Positions 1 through 8,938 of a DNA stretch of 63,099 nt are shown here, piece by piece. The DNA lies in NCBI RefSeq assembly GCF_042650605.1, contig NZ_JBHSBN010000032.1, positions 1 to 63,099 of the forward strand, given 5' to 3'. Both the position numbers and the translations under genes were made by a program. Every line of letters begins with the position of its first letter. Position 1 is the stretch's first letter. The notes beneath the pieces are model-generated. The model was not told the DNA's origin and did no database searches. It saw only the letters and a list, made by a program, of their open reading frames with translations. The DNA is from Micromonospora_J zhanjiangensis. GTDB lineage: Bacteria; Actinomycetota; Actinomycetes; Mycobacteriales; Micromonosporaceae.

Positions 1-1
1 C

Positions 2-94
2 TCGAACTCCAAGTACCAAGCCCGCGGACCGAACATCGACCGCCGCACCTACAAAGCCACCACCAGCATCAACGTCATCACCAACGAACCTTGA
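2..94 (+). CDS. C-terminal end of an unrecognised gene, cut by the window edge
   Basis: An open frame enters from the left edge and stops at TGA 92-94, giving a basic, polar tail ending ...INVITNEP. It contains the stretch NIDRRTYK. I do not recognise the family. The neighbourhood suggests accessory or mobile DNA, but 30 residues are too few to assign, and chance openness of such a short frame cannot be excluded. Confidence 0.3.
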   Translation, partial: SNSKYQARGPNIDRRTYKATTSINVITNEP

Positions 95-130
95 CAGGCC
101 AACCACCGCCCTAACTGAACGGCATTGGAG

Positions 131-901
131 CTAGCCCACCGGCCCGACCCCCGGCGCCCGAGCCAGCAACGAGAACGCGTTCGGCAGACGACCGGACCAG
201 GCCGCCGCCTCGACACCGGACACCCGCCAGAACGGCTCGGCGTACTCACCCGCGTGCACGATCCGCAACCCCGCCGCCGCCACCGCCGTGACGACCTCAC
301 CCAGCGTCCGCTGGACCTGGACCGCCCCACCCGCCGGAAACGTGTCGTTGACGTGGCACGCACCGAAATAGCTGCGATCGGGCCGGATCCGGGGCTCGTC
401 CTCGTCCAGCGTCCACAACGGCACCGCCGGATGCTCCTCGTACACGAACAGGTGACCCGACGGCCGTAGCAACCGCACCACGTCCCGCGCCCAGCCCGCC
501 AGATCGGTGATCCAGATCAACGCGCCCTTACCCGTGTACACCAGATCGGCGCACCCGGGCACCAGCGGCGCGCCGGGCAACACGCCGACGACGTACCGGC
601 AGGCCAACCCCAGCTGCCGCGCGCGTCGCGACGCCGCGGCGACCGCCACCTCGCTGTAGTCGACACCCACCACCGACCGCGCACCGGCCTGCACCAGAGC
701 CGCGTCGTCGGTGCCGTTGCCGCTCTGCAGGTGCACGACATCGGGCGACCGGTCCAACACCTCACCAAGCAGTTCCCGTTCGGTGTCGAACAGGGTCGCG
801 CCGGCCGCGGCCTGCGCCAGCAGGTGGTCGTACCACTCCCGGCCGTGCGGCCGGGACGCCGTCTCCCAGGCCCGCCTGTTCGCCCGCGTCGTGGAGTCCA
901 T
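131..901 (-). CDS. Class I SAM-dependent methyltransferase
   Basis: A 256-aa protein with a Rossmann-type methyltransferase core. Motif I reads VVHLQSGNGTDD (about residues 55-66), and an acidic residue ends strand 2 (VVGVDYSE, D81). A later VRLLRPSGHLFVYEEHP segment fits motifs III-IV. The start at 901 gives MDSTTRANRRAWET, a common opening for this family. An upstream in-frame ATG at 1000 would add 33 residues of unlike composition. The substrate is unknown. The LQSG version of motif I, instead of the usual GCGxG, is typical of a subgroup of actinobacterial small-molecule methyltransferases (family knowledge). The gene stands alone, with the next coding remnant divergent. Confidence 0.8.
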   Translation of the reverse strand: MDSTTRANRRAWETASRPHGREWYDHLLAQAAAGATLFDTERELLGEVLDRSPDVVHLQSGNGTDDAALVQAGARSVVGVDYSEVAVAAASRRARQLGLACRYVVGVLPGAPLVPGCADLVYTGKGALIWITDLAGWARDVVRLLRPSGHLFVYEEHPAVPLWTLDEDEPRIRPDRSYFGACHVNDTFPAGGAVQVQRTLGEVVTAVAAAGLRIVHAGEYAEPFWRVSGVEAAAWSGRLPNAFSLLARAPGVGPVG

Positions 902-1058
902 GGCCGCAGGCTCATGCAGGGCGGCGGTGCCCGTCAAGCAGGTTCCCGCATCGGCGTACGTCGATGCGGGAACGACGGCGGTTGACCGGATCGGCGACAA
1001 AGCTTCGTGACGACGTCGCGGGGGACCGGCGCAACGCTCGCGACCGCCGCCGCTCTAG

Positions 1059-1433
1059 CTAGGCCCGGACATCCCGGCGCTGATCCCACAGGTCTACCTG
1101 CACTACGACCCGCACGGGCGCAGCTACTACTCGCCCGGCACGGCGCCGTTGGCACGCCAGCGGATGGACTTCCTGATGCTACTGCCGCACCGGGTCCGGG
1201 TCGTGATCGAGTGCGACGGCGTGCAGCATTACGCCGATGACCAGGTGCTGGCCAACAATCGCCGGTACGCCAACCCGCGCCTGTACGCCGAGATGATGGC
1301 CGAGGACCGCGAGCTGCGCCTGGCCGGCTATGAGGTCTACCGCTTTGGTGGCGCCGAGCTCGCCGATGGCCCGGCGACGGCCCGCCGGCTTGACGCCTTC
1401 TTTGACCGGCTTGCCGCCCGCTACGCCGGCTGA
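1059..1433 (+). pseudogene. C-terminal nuclease-domain fragment (DUF559 / AbiJ-like)
   Basis: The frame opens directly after an in-frame TAG (1056-1058) and codes about 124 residues that look like the last domain of a larger protein. The core is RVVIECDGVQHY followed by EDRELRLAGYEVYRFGG. This is the E-x-D-G ... D-R-x-L-x3-G-Y-x-V-x-R-F pattern of DUF559/Vsr-like PD-(D/E)XK folds. From memory, similar tails end AbiJ-type abortive-infection proteins. Coding similarity starts upstream of every usable start codon, so the N-terminal part has been lost. A TTG at 1149 could start a 94-aa product, but that would cut the domain. Best read as a decayed defence gene. Confidence 0.6.
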
Positions 1434-1449
1434 GCACCGGGCAGCGCGG

Positions 1450-1479
1450 TGCCTGACGCTGCCGCGGCAGCGTCAGGCA
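1450..1479. terminator. Perfect 15-bp palindrome, terminator-like
   Basis: TGCCTGACGCTGCCG (1450-1464) is followed at once by its exact reverse complement (1465-1479). It lies 17 bases after the nuclease fragment and is a strong hairpin without a T tract, as is common in actinobacteria. The next 220 bases up to the STAND gene end hold no gene I can support. Confidence 0.65.
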
Positions 1480-1698
1480 GACGGAACACGGCGCTTGCTG
1501 GGCATGTCACCGGTCACGGTGGAGTCGCTACGCGTTTTCGAGCGTCGTTCCTCGGCCGTCTCCCGGCCACCGAGCCGGTCTACGCCATGCGCGAGGACAA
1601 CTCGACCCCGGGCTGGCCAGGCCCGGGCCGACTCGCACCTTTCCTCGCGTTCTTCGAGTCGCTCGCGGCCTGAGGAGCCGCCAAGGAGCTCGACACGG

Positions 1699-4600
1699 TC
1701 AGGAAAGATCGCGCTCGTCGCGGCGGGGCGGGCCCTCGTGCAGAGCCAGGTCGGCGCCCATGCGCGCCGCCACACTCACGCTTACGGACGGGAACGGGCC
1801 GTCGTGCGAGCCGGTCAGTTCCATGCGCTCGAACCAGTGCAGCACGACAAGTTCGAGCTGCCGTTCAGCTAGGTAGTCGCGCAGGTAAGAGGCGCGTACC
1901 AGCAGGGCGCGGCTGTCGTCTCCAGGTTGCGAATGGTGGGCGAAGATCGGTGACCCGTCGGCGTCGAGCCAGCTCGGTCCGCGCATGTCGAAGCTCAGCC
2001 CAGTCTCCTGTTGCAGCAGGGTCGAGGGCAGCACGCTGCTGGCGTTCTCCCCGATCGAGCAGTCAAAGATGTTGCCTTCCCAGGTGTAGGGTTCGACGGT
2101 CCGGCCGACGTTGAAGGACCGGTCCGCTACCTCGATGGTCTCGAACTCGGCGTGCCGGTGGTAGCAGGCAGGCCCAGTGCGACTGACCTCACCGACGTAG
2201 CAGCAGTCGATGTGGCCGTGAGTGTCGAGTAGGTCGTTGATGGTGTTGCGGCTGCAGCCGGCGAGCGCGGCCAGGAACTCGGGTGCCTGGCCGGCCGCGA
2301 TGAGCAGCGTGTCGACGGTGGATGTCTCCTGCAGGCCCCGCCAGCTCTCGTGCGCGGCGGGATCGATCTTCTTGATGTAGCTTTCCAGCACCACCCAGTC
2401 GTTGCCGTCGCGGTCGCGCAGGAACAGCGATGTAGCGAGAGTTGGTTCGGTCGCGGTTTCGGCCAGCAGTCGCTGGATGTCACCGCGGTAGCGGCGGAAG
2501 TCCAGGTTGGCCGGGGGCCATGAGGTGAGTCGGATTAGCGCCGGTTTCCAGGCGGACACGCCGGTGCCCTTATCGTCACTGAAGGCCCGGAAGTCGATCG
2601 GCGGGAGGCTGGGATCGATCTCCCGCTCACCTACAATCTGGTGCAAGCCGTCGTACGTTTGCTCATCGTCGTAGCGGCGGGCGCTCTGGTAGTTGTCGGC
2701 GACCCGGGCCAGCAGTTCGTGGTAGGCCATCCACTGGTACTTCTTGCCCCATCGTTCGGCCTTGTGGCCGCTACGGCCCCGCGAATGCCCAAGTTTGCGA
2801 TCTTCGGCGGCGAATCGCGCCGGCGTCCAGCCCAGGCTCAGCGTCCGGCGGAACACCCACCGTCGGGCACGATCGATCGGATAGTCGTCATCAGGCACCT
2901 TCGGATATGCCCAGACTGCGTCGAGCAGGTCTCGCTGAGCGTCGGTGAAGGGATCCTGCGCGCCCGGGCGCAGGTATCTAAGCCGGCCCATGCTGTGCGG
3001 GTCGGGATCGCGTAGCCAGCCAGCGAATGCCTCCTTCTGCTCCGGGCGCAGGGAAGCGACGAACGCGTGCCAGCGAAACTTGACGAACCGCGGGGTCCGG
3101 TGGCCCGTGCGGTCGGGGAACGGCTGCCCGATGCGGTGGCGGGAGAAGTGGCGCATGCCGGACTCGACCACGTACCGGCCGAAGTCGCCGAGGTTGAGGA
3201 CCGAAACGACGATCGACAGGTAGTTCTGGTCGTCGGGTGTCTCCCGCCATTGGCCGTACTTTGTGTCGATCGTCTCTTTGGTCGGTGGTGCGCTCGGGGC
3301 GGCGATGCCGTACGGGCGTGCTGCTGCCGTGCGGGCCTCGTCGGGCAGCAGGCTGTGGTCCACCGCCCAGCGGGTGATGCCGCGGGCGGCGTCCAACAGC
3401 AGTTCGTCCGCGCGTACGGATGGGGTGAAGACCATCGTGTGTACGGCCTCGGCCAGCGCGGTCGCCTGGTCGGCTTGCGTGGGCGAGCTGCGCAGCAGGC
3501 ACCCGTAGGCGATTGCGACGACGCGTTGCACCACGTACGGGTCGTCCACGCTCCAGAAGCGCTCCATCAAGGCGCGCATGACGTCGAGATGGCCGTGCAG
3601 CAGCTGCACGAGCGCCTTGGTGATCCAGTCGCGCATGAACCGGTTGGGTGAGGACAGCAGCCAGCACAACGGGATGCAGGCCAGCTCGACGACCTTCGGG
3701 TCGTAGCCCGGGTACGGTCCGGCCGCGGCCCATCGGGCCAGCCGGGTCGCTGGGCTGGAGTCGTCGAAGATCTCGTGGTAGGTCGCGAAGCCGAAGCTGC
3801 TGTCGCGCACGGGCATCGCCAGCCGGGATAGGTTGCGGTGCAGCCGCTCGGCGTTGAGCCGGTTGCCTGGCTGTGGAGCCAGGATGAACAGGGTCCGGAA
3901 GACCTCGGTGTCGGACAGTACGGGCAGCGCGGCGTTGAGCAGCTCGACGCTGCGTTCGGTAACCGCCGGTGAGGCACGGTAAGGCAGTGTCTGCACCAGC
4001 GACCGGTAGAGCTGCCGGATCCGGTTGTGCCTCGTCCAGCCGTCGCGGTTGTCGCGGCTTCTCGGCGGCCGGGGGAGCGTGGTGTGCAGCAGGTCGGGCA
4101 GCTCGATGCCGTGCACCTCGGGGAACAGCACGGTCGCCGCCTCGATGATGCCCCAGCTGCACTCCTCGGTCAGCCACGCGGCCAGCGCCGGATCGTGTAG
4201 CGGGTCGGCGCAGGCAGCGAGACGGCGCTTGAGCAGCAGGAAGTCGGCGAAGGCCTGGAAGACGACCCGGACCCCTTCGCCGAAGGTGTTGTCGCCGAAG
4301 TAGAGCCGCTCGCGGGTGAGCACGCCCTCCTCCTGCAGCAACCCGAGTACCCGGACGGGGTTCAGCCCACTGCCCTCAAGGGCCTGGCGGGTGACGGTCT
4401 CGGCGACGGCGCTGGCCAGCCCCTCGCGGCCTTGCCGCGCCATCTCGTCCAGCAGCGCGTCCAGCACGCTGGTGACCTGGGTTCGCGCCGCGTCGAGCTC
4501 CCAGCCGGAGGTGGCGGCTGGGGTGAGCCGGCGGGCGACTGTCGTGGTCTTCGCCGTCAGGTACCGCTCGAAGATCGTCACCCGGCCTTGATGCCCCTCG

Positions 4601-6237
4601 TGGCTAGTGTCGGTGCCGGAGCGGGCAAGGCTCTCGCAGTACATTCGCAAGAACAGCGGCAGAGTGAACTCGGGTGTCAGCAGCGGAATCTTCGGGGCCT
4701 CAAGCCCATAGTGGGCGAAGTAGGTGTGCGTCGCCTCGACCTCCCGGTCGGCGAAGCCGGGATGGGTGCGCTGCAGGAAGTGGCTGCTCTCGGTCCCGTC
4801 CAGAACCAGGTCCCGGTAGGTGTCGCGGCAGGACACCACGAGCGCGACGTGCGGATACTGGGCGACCGCCGAGCGCAGGGCGGGCAGGTGAACGCGCCAA
4901 AAGTCGGCTGGCACGGTCTCATTCAGCGCGTCGAGGATGATCAGAAACCGGCTGCCGACTGTCGTTGCGGCCTCACCGGCGGCGTCCATCGCCAGCAGCA
5001 GAACGTCGGCACCGACGGCCGGCAGCCCCAGCTGGTCGGCGATACTCGCCCACAGGTTGCCCTGCCCGAGCTGCGCACCGGCCAGGAACACCGCAGGCCG
5101 ACCACTGTCGAGCGCGCGGCCGGTGGCGTCGAGCAGCAGGTGAGTCTTGCCGGAGCCGGCCTGTCCGGTCAGGAAGTACGCTCGCTGCGGCAGTGCCCGG
5201 CCCGGCGACGACGCCAGCCACGCCGACGCCTCCCGCATCGCCGCGACGAGGCTGTAGAAGGTGTCGCTGCGCCGGTAGGACGCCTGCTGCTGTTTGCGCG
5301 GGTCGTCGGCCGGAAGCTCACGGCGCGCGGCGTCGGTGGCGTGCTCGTAGTCGACTACCGCGTCCACCGCGTCTTGTGCCGTCGCCAGCAGCGCGACTAG
5401 GTCCCGCAGGACGCCCGGGGGATCACCGGCCTGCAGCTCGAGCGCGCCGACCTGCTCGGCGAGAGCGAGCGCGGCGTCCTTCACGGCGTCGAACAGCGGC
5501 CCGCCGGTGGGGTCCGGATCCCGCGGCCAGACGTCCTGATCGGCGACAGCGACGGCGATCCCGCGCAGCAGCCGCCGCAGTTGCTCCACCATCGTGTGGT
5601 CGAACCCGATCGCGAGTAGGTCCTGCTGGATCGGGATATCCACCTGTAGATCGGGGCGGTACTTCTCGCCCGCCGCGCCAGCTTGGCGCTGGTAATGCGA
5701 CCGCAGCCAATCGGGGCCGAAGATGAGATCGCCCCACCAGAACCAGCGGCGGCCCTCATGCTGCGGCTTGGCCAGCTCGTCGAGCAGGTCGCTGCCCTGG
5801 ACCAGCTCGAAGGTGATCTTGTCGGCGCGGGGAATCGTCCGCTGCCAGGTCGCGACCTTGTCGAGGTACTTCTCCCGCTGCGACTTGAGCTGCCTGCCAT
5901 TCCTGACCTGCTTGCTGGTGGCGAGGTTCCAGGAGATGACGAACGTCAGCGTGCGCAGGGTCGGGCGCTCCTTGGCAACTCGGGTGACCGACTCGGTCAT
6001 CGCCGTCAGCAGCGGGTCGATGCCCTGCACGTGCTTGGCCTGCCAACCGTGTTCCTCGCCGTTGGGCAGGACGGCGTACCACTCGACCCCGCCGTCCGGG
6101 TTGCCAGTGCGGATCGCGTGCGTTCCCGCAGGCACCCGGTCTTTGAGCAGCTGGAACGACAGTTCCTCGAACGCCCGGCTCTGCTCGCCCTCCCACGTGC
6201 GCAGCGTGGCGAAGCGCGACACCTCAGATTTCGCCAT
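1699..6237 (-). CDS. STAND-type NTPase with N-terminal PD-(D/E)XK-like nuclease (Avs-like antiviral protein)
   Basis: A 1512-aa protein. Residues about 20-70 carry an Mrr/PD-(D/E)XK-like pattern: E24/E25, then PDGGVEWY (D48, E52), then WQAKH (Q66-x-K68). A P-loop follows, GQAGSGKT (358-365, Lys364), with Walker B LIILDALNE (Asp436); the DALNE form is typical of STAND/NACHT-like NTPases. The remaining 1000 residues show no known motif and are probably a helical sensor region. Nuclease + STAND ATPase + long sensor is the Avs (AVAST) plan, in which sensing a phage protein activates DNA cleavage; an Mrr-type N-terminus recalls Avs4 (family knowledge). The start at 6237 has GAAGGACGG about 8 bases upstream. 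No partner gene is needed in that family. Assignment to a particular Avs type is not secure. Confidence 0.7.
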   Translation of the reverse strand: MAKSEVSRFATLRTWEGEQSRAFEELSFQLLKDRVPAGTHAIRTGNPDGGVEWYAVLPNGEEHGWQAKHVQGIDPLLTAMTESVTRVAKERPTLRTLTFVISWNLATSKQVRNGRQLKSQREKYLDKVATWQRTIPRADKITFELVQGSDLLDELAKPQHEGRRWFWWGDLIFGPDWLRSHYQRQAGAAGEKYRPDLQVDIPIQQDLLAIGFDHTMVEQLRRLLRGIAVAVADQDVWPRDPDPTGGPLFDAVKDAALALAEQVGALELQAGDPPGVLRDLVALLATAQDAVDAVVDYEHATDAARRELPADDPRKQQQASYRRSDTFYSLVAAMREASAWLASSPGRALPQRAYFLTGQAGSGKTHLLLDATGRALDSGRPAVFLAGAQLGQGNLWASIADQLGLPAVGADVLLLAMDAAGEAATTVGSRFLIILDALNETVPADFWRVHLPALRSAVAQYPHVALVVSCRDTYRDLVLDGTESSHFLQRTHPGFADREVEATHTYFAHYGLEAPKIPLLTPEFTLPLFLRMYCESLARSGTDTSHEGHQGRVTIFERYLTAKTTTVARRLTPAATSGWELDAARTQVTSVLDALLDEMARQGREGLASAVAETVTRQALEGSGLNPVRVLGLLQEEGVLTRERLYFGDNTFGEGVRVVFQAFADFLLLKRRLAACADPLHDPALAAWLTEECSWGIIEAATVLFPEVHGIELPDLLHTTLPRPPRSRDNRDGWTRHNRIRQLYRSLVQTLPYRASPAVTERSVELLNAALPVLSDTEVFRTLFILAPQPGNRLNAERLHRNLSRLAMPVRDSSFGFATYHEIFDDSSPATRLARWAAAGPYPGYDPKVVELACIPLCWLLSSPNRFMRDWITKALVQLLHGHLDVMRALMERFWSVDDPYVVQRVVAIAYGCLLRSSPTQADQATALAEAVHTMVFTPSVRADELLLDAARGITRWAVDHSLLPDEARTAAARPYGIAAPSAPPTKETIDTKYGQWRETPDDQNYLSIVVSVLNLGDFGRYVVESGMRHFSRHRIGQPFPDRTGHRTPRFVKFRWHAFVASLRPEQKEAFAGWLRDPDPHSMGRLRYLRPGAQDPFTDAQRDLLDAVWAYPKVPDDDYPIDRARRWVFRRTLSLGWTPARFAAEDRKLGHSRGRSGHKAERWGKKYQWMAYHELLARVADNYQSARRYDDEQTYDGLHQIVGEREIDPSLPPIDFRAFSDDKGTGVSAWKPALIRLTSWPPANLDFRRYRGDIQRLLAETATEPTLATSLFLRDRDGNDWVVLESYIKKIDPAAHESWRGLQETSTVDTLLIAAGQAPEFLAALAGCSRNTINDLLDTHGHIDCCYVGEVSRTGPACYHRHAEFETIEVADRSFNVGRTVEPYTWEGNIFDCSIGENASSVLPSTLLQQETGLSFDMRGPSWLDADGSPIFAHHSQPGDDSRALLVRASYLRDYLAERQLELVVLHWFERMELTGSHDGPFPSVSVSVAARMGADLALHEGPPRRDERDLS

Positions 6238-6483
6238 CCCCGTCCTTCACTCCGGTCTCGTCGCCCGCCGGTGGCTGCACGCCGTGGGCAACCAATCCAT
6301 GGTAGTGAGCCCGACGGCTTGCCGAAGTAGCCCTTCTTCCTCGCCAAGCAGCAGCGGCACGTCATACACCCGACATGTCCGGCCGGGCCCGCGCTTACCT
6401 CCCCCGATGCCACCAAGGCCCGTGCTCAAGGCCACGTTGGCGTCGATCTCCACCGCCAGGGTCGGCTCCACCTGCACATACCG

Positions 6484-6516
6484 CACGGTCCGGGCGCTTG
6501 TGTCGCCCGGACCGTG
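6484..6516 (-). terminator. Hairpin terminator after the 136-aa gene
   Basis: A perfect 13-bp inverted repeat (CACGGTCCGGGCG, 6484-6496, and its complement 6504-6516) with a 7-base loop begins 10 bases past the stop of the gene at 6526-6936. It insulates that gene from the STAND gene. Between this hairpin and 6237, the minus strand reads YVQVEPTLAVEIDANVAL, faintly like an ATP-ligase C-terminus, but not enough to annotate. Confidence 0.65.
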
Positions 6517-6525
6517 CTGGTGGCC

Positions 6526-6936
6526 CTACCGCGCTTCGATACGCCGCTTCGGCGGCTTCTTGGTCGCCTCCGCCGCAGCCCGGATTTGCCTCCCGCAGCC
6601 GCGCAGCCAGGTACCCAGATGGTCCGTGTCGTAGGTGGGGAACCGCTCAGGGTTCCGGTCAACCGAGTCAGCCAGGTTGTTCATGTACTGAGCCAGGAAG
6701 ACGAGGGTGTCGTTCGTGAAAATCAGCGGCTCTTCAAGGTTGTTGTGGTGGTCGACCAAGTTCTGGAACTCACTCGCCCGTGCGAGCGACGACGCAATCC
6801 CCGCGATGTGGTAGCCGGCCCCTATGAGAGTCCCCGCCGAGATGGGCTCGGTCACGGCAGTGGCGCGCCGAAGGTCGGAAGCGTCGTTCTCCCAGTTTCG
6901 CTCGACTGACTCGTATTCGCCGTAGGTGGTTGACAT
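6526..6936 (-). CDS. Hypothetical protein, 136 aa
   Basis: Not recognised. It is a soluble protein with a helical, moderately charged N-terminal two-thirds, a Gly/Ala-containing segment (about residues 33-50) too weak to be a confident membrane helix, and a basic C-terminus (KKPPKRR). A -10-like TAGTGT lies 6 bases before the ATG, so the transcript may be leaderless. A strong terminator follows the stop. It sits among defence genes but shows no nuclease, ATPase or HTH motif. Confidence 0.55.
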   Translation of the reverse strand: MSTTYGEYESVERNWENDASDLRRATAVTEPISAGTLIGAGYHIAGIASSLARASEFQNLVDHHNNLEEPLIFTNDTLVFLAQYMNNLADSVDRNPERFPTYDTDHLGTWLRGCGRQIRAAAEATKKPPKRRIEAR

Positions 6937-7209
6937 GCAGGCACACTAGACGTCAACTTCGGCTCCATGGGCTACCGCAGTCTGCGCCGACCTTCGACAG
7001 CACTGGTCATGCCGCTCTCGCTCGTCGGGGACCAGCGGCCCTGACTGCGCTGGTTCATAGGTCAGACGCGATCGTGTCGCCTACCGAGGTGGGCGGCTCC
7101 GGGGCCAGGAACAGTTCGACCACCGGTTCGCCACCGACAAGCACTCCCACCTGGCCGCCACGCTCGTGCAGTGGCTCAACAGCGGCGTCCTCCGCCGGAA
7201 GGTCGACGG

Positions 7210-7527
7210 CGCCGCGAAGTTCGTCCGGCCGCGCTGCCACACCATCAGCTCACCATCGAGCACGACCCCGGGCGGGAGCATCCGGATCGCCCGGGTGATG
7301 TCCGGGAAGTAGGTTGTGAGGTCCCGGCCCGCCCGCGACTGCAGGTACACGCCATCCGCCTGGCGGAAGGCGATGCACCTCCACCTGTCCCACTCCGGCT
7401 GGTGTACGAGGTCAGAGCCCTCGGGCACGGCATCGACCGGCGTGGCGAGCATCGGCGTAACCGGCCGGCGCAGCACCGGACCGGTCGCCACGCTGGCCGG
7501 GCCCTGGGCCGGGCTCACCGCCCGCAC
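7210..7527 (-). pseudogene. Remnant of an ATP-dependent DNA ligase (adenylation domain)
   Basis: From a GTG at 7527, about 106 residues read as the N-terminal half of an actinobacterial ATP-dependent DNA ligase: PMLATP, a degenerate motif I in HQPEWDRWR, RAGRDLTTYFPDI, then VLDGELMVW. In active ligases motif I is E-x-K-x-D-G; here the AMP-accepting Lys is Glu (E45) and the motif Gly is Arg (R48). After RTNFAA the frame changes to unrelated sequence, so the rest of the adenylation domain and the OB domain are missing. The remnant cannot be a working ligase. The 270 bases between it and 6937 show no convincing gene. Confidence 0.7.
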
Positions 7528-7652
7528 CGACCGTGGAGACCCCTCACCTTCGCCATCGTGGGGGAGGGGGACACTCAGCCCGGGCGAAGATCCACGACAA
7601 CGAATGGCCCGCCGGGAGCCGCGTTTCAGAGTGGCGCGCCCAGGTGGTCGGG

Positions 7653-8654
7653 GTGAAGGATCTCGGCGTGCTCATCACACCACTGCCCGGCGGTGACCGC
7701 GAGGTCCTCCGCTCCGCCTTGGCCGACGTCCACCAGCAGATCACGAACCTCCAGGGCAACGGACCCCGCGAAGCGCTGGAGCGCGCCCTCGCCTACCTCG
7801 ACTGGTGCCACGAGGCGCAGCGGCGCCTGCGTAACCAGGTTCGGCCAGCCGAGCTCGAGTACCTCGTGCCGCTCAAGGCCTACGAGGTGGTGCTGGCGGC
7901 GGCCGGCGCCTTTGTCACCCGGCCAGTGGGGGATCGGCTGATCAACGGGCTGGTCTCCACGCAGCTGGATGAACGGGTGAGCGTGCTCAAGGCCGCGCTG
8001 GACGACCTGGCCGGGCAGGTGAAGCGGTTCGATCGGCGCGGAGAGCTTCTGGTGCTCGACACCAACATCTACATGGAGCACCCCGAGAAGATCGAGGACT
8101 GGGACATCGCCGGGGACCTGTACCTGGGCTTCGAGGACGTCCACATCATCGTGCCCTTGGTGGTGGTCGACGAGCTCGACAAGGGCAAGCGGCAGCACGG
8201 CGAGCGGGGATACCGCGCGGGGTACTCCGTCGCCTACATCGACCGCATCACTCGGGAGGAGGGCGGGGTGATCCGGGGGAAGGACTTCTCCGTCGAGGAG
8301 AGGGCACGTGGGACGTTGACCGTCGAGGTGCTCCTCGACCCACCTGGCCACGTCCGGCTCCCGGATAACGACAACGAGATCGTCGACCGCACCGTCGACG
8401 TGCAAGCTCTTGCCGGTCGGCCCGTCCGGCTGGTCACCTACGACACGGGCATGGCCATGCGCGGCCGCTACGCTGGGTTGAAGGTGCACCACCTCGAGCA
8501 GCCGAAGAAGGAACCCGAAGCAGACGCGGCAGCGGCAGCGAGGCGGGCAGGTTCCCGATCTACGGGCGAACGCCGGGTAGTAATGGAGATTGCGGCGATG
8601 GCCCACAGTGTTGCCACTGTCCGGCAGGTTGAGCTGGATACCGCGGATACATGA
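7653..8654 (+). CDS. PIN-domain protein with helical N-terminal region
   Basis: About 333 aa. The C-terminal half is a PIN domain: ELLVLDTNIYMEHP (Asp136), VVVDELDKGK (Glu174 region), DNDNEIVD (about 240) and LVTYDTGMAMR (about 264) supply the usual acidic metal-binding quartet of this RNase fold. The first 120 residues look helical (LRSALADVHQQITNLQ...). A TRP-like or partner-binding role is possible but unproven. The start is uncertain: GTG 7653 and GTG 7668 are both plausible, and the frame is open back to 7533. The stop overlaps the next ORF by ATGA. It differs from VapC toxins, which are about 130 aa. Expected activity: RNA cleavage, possibly in defence. Confidence 0.7.
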   Translation: MKDLGVLITPLPGGDREVLRSALADVHQQITNLQGNGPREALERALAYLDWCHEAQRRLRNQVRPAELEYLVPLKAYEVVLAAAGAFVTRPVGDRLINGLVSTQLDERVSVLKAALDDLAGQVKRFDRRGELLVLDTNIYMEHPEKIEDWDIAGDLYLGFEDVHIIVPLVVVDELDKGKRQHGERGYRAGYSVAYIDRITREEGGVIRGKDFSVEERARGTLTVEVLLDPPGHVRLPDNDNEIVDRTVDVQALAGRPVRLVTYDTGMAMRGRYAGLKVHHLEQPKKEPEADAAAAARRAGSRSTGERRVVMEIAAMAHSVATVRQVELDTADT

Positions 8655-8842
8655 CTGATCTCAATGCCTGGTGGGAGTCCCTGCCCGGGGGCGACCGCGA
8701 CCTGTTCATCCAGCACATCGACACCGCTCCGCTGCCAGCCGAGGTAGTGGGGCGGGCCACCCGCTCGGGTCAGCCGATCGCCGGGGCACGGTGGGTGGAG
8801 TCCGACGACGGGTACGCCTTCCATTGGCCATCATGGGTGTAG
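8651..8842 (+). CDS. Small acidic protein coupled to the PIN gene
   Basis: A 63-aa ORF whose ATG overlaps the PIN gene's stop (ATGA), a sign of translational coupling. The sequence is Trp-rich and acidic (NAWWESLPGGDRD, ending FHWPSWV). I do not recognise a family. Its size, coupling and charge would fit a partner or antidote of the PIN protein, but this is inference from position only. Confidence 0.5.
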   Translation: MTDLNAWWESLPGGDRDLFIQHIDTAPLPAEVVGRATRSGQPIAGARWVESDDGYAFHWPSWV

Positions 8843-8891
8843 GAGTTCCTGGCGAAGGAGGCCGCCAAGCAGTCGACCTGACCCGGGACGC

Positions 8892-8919
8892 ACGCCCCCG
8901 ACCAGGTGGTCGGGGGCGT
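8892..8919. terminator. Hairpin terminator between convergent genes
   Basis: A perfect 12-bp stem (ACGCCCCCGACC and its complement) with a 4-base loop, between the convergent 63-aa ORF and the deoxyribosyltransferase-fold gene. It probably serves both strands. Confidence 0.75.
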
Positions 8920-8938
8920 TGCTACGCCCCGGCCCGAG

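Noticed and set aside
1330..1872. A 180-codon plus-strand frame after the nuclease fragment
   Set aside because: Overlaps the fragment in another frame, crosses the terminator palindrome and the end of the STAND gene.
6247..6525. A ligase C-terminal gene fragment (YVQVEPTLAVEID...)
   Set aside because: Similarity is limited to a dozen residues and part of the frame lies in a terminator hairpin; mentioned only in related entries.
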